A model generated the notes under the pieces. The model was not told where the DNA came from. It searched no databases and was given only the letters and a program-made list of their open reading frames with translations. Source: Ecdyonurus torrentis (lineage: Eukaryota; Arthropoda; Insecta; Ephemeroptera; Heptageniidae). From it: a stretch of DNA of 64,000 nt. The stretch is from NCBI GenBank assembly GCA_949318235.1, contig OX439128.1:51809523-51873522 (forward strand), given 5' to 3'. How positions within the stretch are numbered: position 1 is the stretch's first letter; each line of letters begins with the position of its first letter. The translations under genes and the position numbers were made by a program. Positions 1 to 8,837 of this stretch are shown one piece after another.

Positions 1-155
1 TTTCCTTTCCTTTCCTTTCCTTTCCTTTCCTTTCCTTTCCTTTCCTTTCCTTTCCTTTCCTTTCCTTTCCTTTCCTTTCCTTTCCTTTCCTTTCCTTTCC
101 TTTCCTTTCCTTTCCTTTCCTTTCCTTTCCTTTCCTTTCCTTTCCTTTCCTTTCC
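1..155. repeat. (TTTCC)n pentanucleotide array, cut by window edge
   Basis: At least 31 perfect TTTCC units run from the first base, so the array begins outside the window. It grades into a T-rich tail to about 190. One strand is all pyrimidine. A second, longer array of the same motif lies at 37890-38341. Confidence 0.98.
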
Positions 156-760
156 TTTTTTTTATATCTTTCTTTTTCTTTCTTTTTTACATTTCGCGTC
201 AAAGTATAGTACTCAAATCAATGAGTGCAAATATACCCAAAATTGAACTGAAGTTTATATAATATTATACATTTGCAACCGTACATATAATAAATATTAA
301 ATAATTAATTTTCATATTTGTACATTAATTATAATAATTTATTAACATTATTTTAATTTTTATAATAGTTATATTTTATGTGGGAATTTTTATAAATCAA
401 TTCAAAATAAAGTATGTATATATAATAATCAAGGCAATTGAAAATCCTTGACCGATTAGAATAATAAAAATAATAATAATGTATGTTATCGTATGGCTTT
501 ATTATGAAGCAAAGTTATTTTACATTTGTGCTCTATATACATAATACGAACATCTTTGACTTCGACAAGAAAAACAAATCAATGAGTACGTTCACTATTT
601 TGAGGTCATGAAGAGCAATATCTCTACAATATTGATAATCCATTATCATCATCATTTGTATTTGTATTTTGGCAGTTCATGTACCAACAAAAATAATAGG
701 GAAGGTCATATGCTTTAAATAAAAGCGGAGGAAAAGGTTCATCTTTGTTTTTCTTAAAGC

Positions 761-1122
761 CATAGACCACATAAAACACAATGTTATTTTTAATTATTAA
801 TACACAAAATGAGATCTACAAAACTGATAACAATTATAACCAGAAAAATGTAAATGTCGTGGCTCCACAAGAGAGCGTAAAAATTCTGTAAAGTATGTAA
901 TTTGTGTGAATTTTTCTGTTTATGACGTCAGAAATAGGCAAAAATTAGTATTAAAATGTTGTACGGGTTGCATAAATCAAAATTTTCTGATCACTGATAC
1001 GGCGCTATACATTATTATATATTTTATATATAGGTTTTTGAGACATACTAATATACATTATTATGTTAGTAATTTATGTAAGTCCCATCAAGTGTGTTTT
1101 CTTCTTTATTTTGTATACCAAT
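761..1122 (+). mobile_element. MITE-B copy 1
   Basis: Begins CATAGACCACATAAAACA and matches the copies at 34040-34332 and 43474-43802 along its length. Shared landmarks are ATGAGATCTACAAAACTGAT, TTTATGACGTCAGAAA (923-930 is the CRE palindrome), a GGGTTGCATAAAT block and GTCCCATCAAGTGT. The right terminus (TGGTCTATG in copy 3) has decayed here. No protein-coding content is conserved between copies, so the 87-codon frame inside it is not a gene. Confidence 0.75.
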
Positions 1123-1539
1123 TTCAACTCTCATTCCATATCATATACTGTCTGTTTGGTATTAAGTGACACAAATATCGTTGAATATGCCATTATAAAT
1201 TCCCACTTTTTACCTAACATACAGTATAATAAATAGACTTACATTTGTATTCCATCGATAGTCTAATGGTATGCATATGTTTATACAAGAATAAATTATG
1301 TCATTTTCATTTTATCGTACACTTATTCCATATAGCATTAAAATTAATGTAGGTATTTTAGAATCATGAAAATTACAAACATACGTATTTGTTTTACTGC
1401 GTGCATGCTGCAAAATTATTATTAAATATTGCGGAAAATTACCGAAGTCGGCCATTAGACTCAAACTTTTATCGTCAAAAATATCTGAAATTTTTCATAA
1501 TGATATACTTCAGCTTGAGATAATTTCAAATATATAAAA

Positions 1540-1760
1540 ATTTTGGGGGGTCATCGTGCAAATTAATTTTATATGATTTTTTGAAATCTTATAAGCCCAA
1601 AATAAGGCCCAATGTTAATTTCAATAATTTTTTTTATTTTTTTCGGGACGGTCAAACATCATGAAATTTTTATCTCGGCTAGGTGTGACCCTTAGCTACA
1701 CAATGACACCAAACTTAGACCCAAAACACGTTCTAGTTTTTGAAATATAAGGTCGGTACC
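1540..1760 (-). mobile_element. Possible degenerate MITE-D copy
   Basis: The reverse complement resembles MITE-D: GGGGGGTCA (poly-C followed by the family's TGACC end, reversed), then a block like GCCCAATGTTAATTTCAATA that aligns loosely with the other reversed copies at 16.1, 39.4 and 40.2 kb. The similarity is weaker than for the other members. Confidence 0.4.
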
Positions 1761-1807
1761 CTACTCCCTTAATAAATAAATGTTCCTATAATCAAGGTAT
1801 AATACAA

Positions 1808-2035
1808 CATAGAAACATAAATACGTAATATTTATGCTAGCTCAATACAGCTATGTATATAATATTATAATTTTTATGCTACATTGTACAAATACGTACT
1901 GTACGAATAGCATAATAGTTCAGATATTCAACATAACCGTTATTCCAAAATAGCAAAATTCATGCTCTCACTGTAGAATATGAATATAGGAGTTATTAAT
2001 ATATGCAACATAAATTACGTAATTCAAGTGCAGCA
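1808..2035 (-). mobile_element. MITE-A copy, degenerate
   Basis: Reads AAACATAAATACGTAATATT near one end and CATAAATTACGTAATT at the other, with TATGCTAGCTCA and repeated TTATGCT/AGCATAA half-palindromes between. The terminal CACGGA hexamers are lost. Confidence 0.65.
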
Positions 2036-2462
2036 TATTTCTTTGTACGTCCGTGTGTACTTGTACTTGTGTACTCTATGTTACCTCTGGTACAGTGACT
2101 TGTTAATTAACTAGTACACAGTAATCACTTAACTTATCATCAATTATAAAACTTTAGTCAAGATAAAGAAAAGTGAAGTCATCAGCTTTAACAGCTGGCA
2201 AATAAGATGACATTTCATCAACCAATTAACCGCAACATCATGAGATATCCAGTGCATAGCAACGACCAATTTTAGGACCACTCTTTGCATATTGAACGGA
2301 AAAAACAAACTAATGTTCAATCAATATAACAGATGATTGAACACGCACGTAATTTTCAGAAATGGACACTTTTCATTGTTTTATTTATCTCTACATTTTT
2401 TATGTAAAAGCAATGGGTGCTAATAAATAAATAAATAACTAGTTAATTAATAGGGAAATTAG

Positions 2463-2705
2463 GGAGCCTAAATAAATTACGCACTTGATGCTACATTGAA
2501 CAATTGCTATTATACTGTATTATTGTAGAGCATTATATTATGTTGCTATTTTGATATAACATAAGTAATTATGCTGAACATCTTAACTATATTATGTTAC
2601 TATAGATATAGACTATAGTATAATAATCACTATACAATATAGCATAAATTTATGTTATTATGCATAAATGTTGCTGCATTGAGTTAGCATAATTATTACA
2701 TATAA
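2463..2705 (+). mobile_element. MITE-A copy, subfamily 2
   Basis: Starts near AATAAATTACGCACTT and ends GTTAGCATAATTATTACAT. Its interior (GAACAATTGCTAT, TTGTAGAGCA, CATAAGTAATTATGCTGAAC) differs from typical MITE-A but recurs at 16270-16470, 60181-60372 and inside the 580-bp relative at 61214-61793, which defines a second subfamily. Confidence 0.65.
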
Positions 2706-2835
2706 TCTTATTATAATATTGTACTATTGTACATATGAGGCAGGAAGAAAAAAAAAAAAAAAAACAAGAGTCTCTTTTAAATCTTTAAATTAAATAACCG
2801 CTGTTTTCTATTACATTCAGTCAATACTTTGAAGG

Positions 2836-2870
<35 letters not shown>

Positions 2871-3042
2871 ACATAACTTACTACACAGCTTACATTGTGG
2901 AGCAAAAAGCCTATATATAAAACTTGCAGGCGCAATTACCGCAATGTTGTATAGATCTTGATTTTGGGATCAAAACTTCGTTCAGATTACCAAGAAAAAA
3001 AAAAATATATAATAATATATATATATATATATACATCATAAT

Positions 3043-3340
3043 ATATGGTGTGTACGCATGACGTCATTCTGACTGCTTTTCGATGCTATTCTTGAGCCAA
3101 TGAATAACATATTATTATATTGCTCAGCATAGGACAAATGTAGTTTTTGGCTATTTTCTTTTTTTAAATTAGCTATTTTTTGGTCATTTCTTATTTTTCT
3201 TGCATTCTTGAGGTACTAATTCAACCTGTTAACAGCATCAATGCTCTCAAAAAAATTGCAAAGTATTTTTAAACTTTAAAGTATACAGGCCAATGTTATT
3301 TAGTACTCACTTATGACGTCGACTTTAACATGAATGAAAC
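3043..3340 (+). mobile_element. MITE-C copy 1
   Basis: Opens GTGTGTACGCATGACGTCAT (CRE palindrome at 3059-3066) and closes GTCGACTTTAACATGAATG. Internal landmarks TGCTCAGCATAGGA, GTACTAATTCAACCTGTTA and GCATCAATGCTCTCAAA are shared with 4438-4731 and, reversed, 33115-33420. The termini form an imperfect inverted repeat. Confidence 0.75.
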
Positions 3341-3900
3341 CACCCTCTAGGATCAGTTATACGATCCATTTAATTGTCGAGCAGAGCAGAGCATTATAAG
3401 TTGAGAGTAAATAAACAATATACCAGAAGGTTAGTAAAAAAATAAAAACAATTATCATGCAACTTTACTTTTTCATTATTTATTTATTTATTATTATTAT
3501 TTTGCAGTTTTCACTAAAAATAAAAAGAAACGCGCAAATTCTCCACATTTAGATTTTGAAAGAGAAATTATATCAAATTAAGGTTCATATATAAATGACC
3601 TGGTATATATGCGGTTTATACTTTTATAATGTACTGGGGTCATAGGATATTTAATTACCGTGACTTCCTTACATTCAGCTAGCATTTAATTTATCATAAT
3701 TATTTTCTCACGGTGATGGACAAATATAAATAATTATGTATTTTCCCACCTATAAGACAATCATGAAATTTATTATTATATTTATTTTATACAACATTGG
3801 TTCGTTATACTATAAATCAAAGTCGTCAATAATTATTTTATTATTATTTATGTATTTTACTGCATGAGATTCGTGAGTATAATGTAAATATTTTTATATC

Positions 3901-4021
3901 AATGGACCACTTGTAATGAAATGTTTTTAATTGTGGCACCGTGGTACTGAAAACGATTTTTAATAAGAAATATATTAATAATATTTAATAAATAGTATTT
4001 GTTCATTGCAAGTGGCCCATT
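3901..4021. mobile_element. MITE-E copy 1
   Basis: A 121-bp element bounded by AATGGACCACTTGTAATGAA and its near reverse complement ending AGTGGCCCATT. The interior is AT-rich (GTTTTTAATTGTGGCA). The same termini bound 58738-58854 and occur at 13965-14110 and 14139-14240. Confidence 0.75.
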
Positions 4022-4437
4022 AGGTTCACAGATTGAAAAAAAAAAAAGAAAAAAAAAAAGAAAAGAAAAGTACATTATTCTGCGATTAATGCGAGGACGT
4101 TTTATCATTATCTTTTGAATTACTATTATTTTTTAATTTAATTTTGAAAATTAATTTGCACATAAAAAAAATCCAATTTACTTTTTGTGTTAGAAAACTA
4201 ATTACAATATTGATTTAGTATTCACAGACGATTCTGATCGTCAATTTTTTTTTTACTTTAATTCTTTAATTATTATATATGTATAAGTACACCTTGGTGT
4301 TTAATAAATAAAATAATAATTAATTATTATTTTATGTTTTAATTACTAAAAAAAACTGGAAAACAAAAGATTGAGGCATTTAAGAAGTTATTTATTCTTA
4401 TTAAATATTATTATTATTATTATTATTTTTTTTTTTT

Positions 4438-4731
4438 GCATTCTATATGCGCATGTCGTCAAACTGATTGCGCTTCGATGTCATACTGGATCAATGAACA
4501 ACATTGCTCAGCATAGAAAATACTTCGTTTTTAGCTATTTTCTTGGGAATCTGTTAGTTTTGTTGTTTTTGTTGAGATACTAATTCAACCTGTTACCGCA
4601 GTACTAGCATCAATGCTCTCAAAAATATTTTTTTAGTATTTTTAAACCTGTAAAGTGAGTTATTTTCTCATACCAGCCCATGTTATTTAGTGCTTACATA
4701 TGGCGTCAACTTTTATATATAAACGCATATA
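4438..4731 (+). mobile_element. MITE-C copy 2
   Basis: Matches the 3043-3340 copy: GCGCATGTCGTCAAACTG, GCTCAGCATAGAAAATAC, ACTAATTCAACCTGTTAC and GCATCAATGCTCTCAAA in the same order, with the far end GGCGTCAACTTT. The terminal CRE has mutated here to ATGTCGTCA. Confidence 0.75.
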
Positions 4732-5126
4732 ATGCAACCATATATCCTCCACCCTGCATTTTTCCCCCGGTGATAATTGTTTTAAATGCTCTGCCTCCAT
4801 CAATTATAAATTATTTTTATTTACTAAAACAGAACATAATTAATAATTATTAACCGTAAATTACAAATCATAATCATAGTTATAGTCTTCTCTCTCTCTC
4901 TCTCTCTCTTGTAATAATCTCTTAATTTCTCAGCATAATATTAATTCCTTAAATATAAAAAATATGCAATTTTAATTGTCACATTTTTTATTGAAATAAT
5001 TAATAATAAATGATTATTTTTCATGTTGAAATTTGCTTTTTTTTTTTTTTTTTTTTTTTTTTTTGCCTATAATATCATAATTTTTTAGTACATAATCATA
5101 ACATAATACACTATTATTAAAGTTGT

Positions 5127-5164
<38 letters not shown>

Positions 5165-5610
5165 GAAAATAATAAATACATTTCTTTAACCCAAGAAATT
5201 AGTTTGTTGTACGTATATACGTAGAAAAAAAAATTGTGTCATGTCAGCCAGTCGAAAAAGAATATTTTAATCCTTCATCTTATATGATTTTTTGTAATCA
5301 GTATGTGCCATCTTTGTTAGCAACGGATGCAAGCTATAACGTGAAGATCGAGCAAAAAGCCATACATACATTCATGCATGCATGCAGTGATCGGGCATTG
5401 ATCTAAGGTCACCTTCAATCACGTATCAATCATCAAAGTGATCGAGATTTATTTTTAGATTCATTTTTATATAATCAGCACACAAAATTTAAGATGGCAT
5501 TGGAAATATTAATATTATTTTTTGCTAAGTTTCAAAATATTATATATCTTTTATATCAATAAAATTTAATTGTTTGTTTATTTTATTTATTTTTTAAATT
5601 AATTTACTTA

Positions 5611-5905
5611 CTCAGTTTAAAGAAATAACAAAATTTATGCTGTACCTAATAATAGTAGCATAAATAATTATGCTGTTCAACATATCATATATATTAGGAA
5701 AAATAATTAATAATTATACAATATAGCATAAACTCAGTTTAAAGAAATAACAAAATTTATGCTATGCCTAATAATAGTAGCATAAATGATTATGCTATTC
5801 AACATAATTTATATGATAAGGAAAACAATTAATAACATATATAGCTTCAAGTAATGAATAAATGCTGATGAGGGATAGCATAATTATTACTTAAATTTAT
5901 GCTAT
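5611..5905. mobile_element. MITE-A related block with internal ~120-bp duplication
   Basis: The segment starting ACTCAGTTTAAAGAAATAAC at 5611 occurs again from 5731, followed each time by CAAAATTTATGCT, CCTAATAATAGTAGCATAAAT and ATTATGCTRTTCAACATA. The end (GGATAGCATAATTATTACTT) is MITE-A-like. A further MITE-A end lies at about 6035-6100 (GCATAAATTACTTAATTTTT). Confidence 0.6.
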
Positions 5906-6211
5906 AGAGACCATTTTCAGCAACTTTTTTTTTCACTAATACAACATGATTTAAACTATAATATTTTTTCTGCATAATAATTATTTTTCGTAGCCTTGAT
6001 ATTATCTTTCTATAATACATAATATTTATTTTGTAGTAGCATTTATGCTATAAGGACATAAATTCAGCATAAATTACTTAATTTTTTCTTTCTGTGATAT
6101 TTGTATAACATATATAATATATAAATATATTAAATATATATTTGGTTGCATGATATTTAAACAAAATGCTCTGTTAACTTTTTTTTTTTTTTTTTAACGA
6201 TCAAAAGCATG

Positions 6212-6410
6212 ACCACCGCGTGGTCCACAAATAATATTTACATCATCCTGTGATCACCAGGCATGGTCTGAAGCCATATACTTTACTTAATTATGTAATT
6301 AAGTTGCCAGGTCCATATAGTTATATCCATGACACCACCGCGTGGTACATGTGTACTGTAAGATGTGATCATCTCATGCGATCATTCACTGATCAGCCAG
6401 ACAGGTCATT
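6212..6410. promoter_or_regulatory. GC-richer block with repeated 13-mer and TGATCA sites
   Basis: ACCACCGCGTGGT occurs twice (6212-6224 and 6334-6346). Nearby lie several TGATCA or CGATCA motifs (GTGATCACC, TGTGATCATC, GCGATCATT, CTGATCAGC). It lies about 2.2 kb upstream of the Spot 14 promoter and is less AT-rich than its surroundings. Enhancer function is only a guess; it could be a decayed repeat. Confidence 0.3.
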
Positions 6411-6431
6411 TACATTATAAAGTATAATATT

Positions 6432-6660
6432 AAGGCTTGTATTCAGATGACTTGTATCTCCAAATCTAAAAGGAAAACTTCAAAATTTTATGATGCCATT
6501 TAAAAGTTAATAGTAACAGCTACCTATAGTTAAATTTTCAGAACCCGTGACCATCAGATATGAAAGAAAATAATTATTAAAATTAAGATGGGCTCTTATG
6601 GGACTAAAACTCCAAAAATAATCCCCATTATAATTTTAAATCTATAGCATATTGACCCCC

Positions 6661-6692
<32 letters not shown>

Positions 6693-6800
6693 GAAACATT
6701 TTTGAATTATACCTTATCCTGATTTCTAATGTATCACTGTGCAAATTTTCAGATTTTTCTTTCTTTACAACTTTTCAGTTGAATCCCGTAGTATATAGCT
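6432..6800 (+). mobile_element. MITE-D copy 1 with internal poly-C/poly-T
   Basis: Aligns with 23437-23800: GCTTGTATTCAGATGACTTG, GATGCCATTTAAAA, GTGACCATCAGATA and GGGCTCTTATGG, then TTGACC followed by a C run and poly-T. The poly-C tract at the same place in both copies looks like part of the element. Confidence 0.75.
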
Positions 6801-7105
6801 GATTTTCCTCCTTAAGTAAGAAGTGCTGTATAATATAATTGCGGTGCAATAAGTTAAACATGCGCATGCATGCATACACGGCGTGAGCAAAAACCACGAC
6901 CACCCTGCATGTTGAGAACCAGTGTCTTACTTTTATTTATTATGTCGTATCGTATGATATGCTGCATAGTTACGGCATCCAATATTATTACCAGTCATGC
7001 ACCCATTACAATAAAATATTGATATGGACACTTTTTATGAAAATTAACATTTTAGGTTTATTATTCAATTTTTACTTGTAAATAAAAAATAAAAAAAATA
7101 AATAA

Positions 7106-7290
7106 ATGGATAAAAATAAATACGTAAAAATTATGCTAGCTCATTTTTTGCACATTTTTTCCAGGCCAGCATAATATAATATTATACAAATTACTAATAA
7201 CATAATAAAATAATCTATCTAATGTTATATGTATAGCATAAATTATTTATGCTGTTCTAATTTAGCATAATTTATGCTATACAATGATAT
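7106..7290 (-). mobile_element. MITE-A copy
   Basis: ATGGATAAAAATAAATACG at the left is the reversed MITE-A end, followed by TTATGCTAGCTCATTTTTTG. TTTATGCTGTTCTAATTTAG near the right matches the standard interior. The right terminus is lost in AT-rich sequence. Confidence 0.65.
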
Positions 7291-8530
7291 GAATGATATA
7301 AATATAAATACATTCATCATATAGATTACTTCTTTTTTTTATTATTATTATTACTATTATTTTTTGCAGAGTATTTAATAATTGTAAAATATTGATACAG
7401 ATAGAAACTTATAATTATGTATGGAAAAGTTAACATTTTATTTGTATATTTTCAAATTGAACTTAAACTGTATTGAACTTTTGTATTGAAAAACAACAAC
7501 AATATATATATTATGCATGAATATGCACAGTATCGAATAATTAAAATAACAATGGAAATATTTTATGTATTTTTTAATTATAATGCAATAAAATTGCAAT
7601 TTTTAATTTCATCTTGATAAAGCAAAATATATTACTGCACAAATTTGTGTGCATGCAGCCAAGATTAAAGTCTAATATAATATAACATAAAATCTTCATC
7701 TTGTCAAATTAAAATCACTTTCTCTTAATTAAATAAGCCGACAATTAATTAAGATTTTGTAATTTTTTGTAACAATAATGTTAGCTAATTTTTATATAAG
7801 ATTGAGTGATTATCGCGTTCGTAACTTTAATATTTCCTATTGTCGAAATGTAGATGGGTTTTAATGAAATTAATGTATAGTACTATACTGAGTAGTAATT
7901 AAGGTTAAAATTAGTTAATAATGTTAATATTAGTCAAATAAGTCAATCTCCTGCACGAGAGAGAGAGAGAGAGAGACCGTTATTTTTACTAAAAATATCA
8001 AAACAACGCGAACATATTAATATATGCAATGTAATGTATATTGCGCACAAAATCAAGCACACAAATATAATATATATTATTGATTAATTTTTATCGCAAT
8101 ATAAAAACAGAAAACAATAAATATAGAAATGGAAAAACCCTAAAATATATAATCTTTGACTATTTCTAATTATAAAATAAATAGATAAATACATAAAATA
8201 TGATCAATGCAACAATGAAAGAAATAAAAAATATAGTAATTAATTTTATTGTAAGTACAAAAAAAAATGATAAGTAATAAGTTTTTGTTTTACAAAATTC
8301 AATAAAATATAAATATGCATAAAAAATAGCAACTTTATTTTCTACCTCTTTTCATTTTATTATTATTATTTTTTTATTTCCATTTCCATTTTTCATTTCT
8401 TTCAAAGGATATACGTCAAAGCAATATAATTTGCAAATAAAAACTACTTGCAATTTTTATTGTATGACGTTAACACGTTTTCAAAATATTTTTTACAATT
8501 GCCGCTACTGAGAGCTGTTTTAATTTTAAG

Positions 8531-8535
8531 CCAAT
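8531..8535 (+). promoter_or_regulatory. CCAAT box (candidate NF-Y site)
   Basis: AAGCCAATCATGA holds a CCAAT core about 140 bp upstream of the TATA box and about 20 bp, centre to centre, from the sterol element. NF-Y binding beside SREBP sites at this kind of spacing is established for animal lipogenic promoters. Binding here is inferred. Confidence 0.5.
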
Positions 8536-8549
8536 CATGATGCAGCATT

Positions 8550-8559
8550 GTGGTGTGAT
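8550..8559 (-). promoter_or_regulatory. Sterol regulatory element (candidate SREBP site)
   Basis: The minus strand reads ATCACACCAC, one base different from the classical LDL-receptor SRE-1 decamer ATCACCCCAC. It lies about 120 bp upstream of the TATA box of a Spot 14 family gene. Vertebrate Spot 14 genes are known SREBP-1c targets, so the motif fits its gene. Occupancy is not shown. Confidence 0.5.
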
Positions 8560-8675
8560 GAGAGGGGCTCGGGATTTTGTACCATAACAGACAACTCCGA
8601 TACTAAGCTTTAAGATACACAAAGTTAAAGTCGAAGTGCATTTATTCCCGAGCCTCTTTGCCCTCCTCTGAGAGC

Positions 8676-8682
8676 ATAAAAG
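8676..8682 (+). promoter_or_regulatory. TATA box of the Spot 14 family gene
   Basis: GCATAAAAGCGGGG contains ATAAAAG with GC-rich 3' flank, a typical TATA context. A start at TTCACC near 8703 would lie 27 bases downstream and give a leader of about 135 bases before the ATG at 8838. The start position is inferred. Confidence 0.55.
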
Positions 8683-8776
8683 CGGGGAGCCCGTGAAAAT
8701 TCACCGCATTGAGTCGTTGCACCTCTTGATAGTTACAGCAGTGAGTAGTTTGTGAAAGTGGGTCAATATAAGTGGA

Positions 8777-8809
8777 ATGCTTGCAGACGAATACTGCAAC
8801 AAATATTAA
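8777..8809 (+). other. Upstream ORF (10 codons) in the 5' leader
   Basis: An ATG at 8777 opens a reading frame coding MLADEYCNKY and stops at TAA 8807-8809, 28 bases before the main ATG. It lies between the inferred transcription start and the main start, so it would be met first by scanning ribosomes. Its context (GTGGAATGC) is weaker than that of the main ATG. Confidence 0.45.
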
Positions 8810-8837
8810 CAGTGACAGTATTATTACTATAATTAAC

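Larger units (their letters stand above)
156..8500. other. AT-rich intergenic background with MITEs
   Basis: No coding region can be supported between the TTTCC array and the Spot 14 promoter. The open frames at 906-1169, 3899-4108 and 4371-4583 lie inside MITE-B, MITE-E and MITE-C copies. Apart from the elements listed separately it holds poly-A/T runs (2748-2764, 2841-2869, 5038-5064, 6670-6692), a short CT run (4890-4908), a short TA run (5131-5160), and 7925-7976 with a GA run. In 156-760, 2030-2460, 3345-3900, 4735-5600 and 7300-8500 I see nothing further. Confidence 0.7.
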
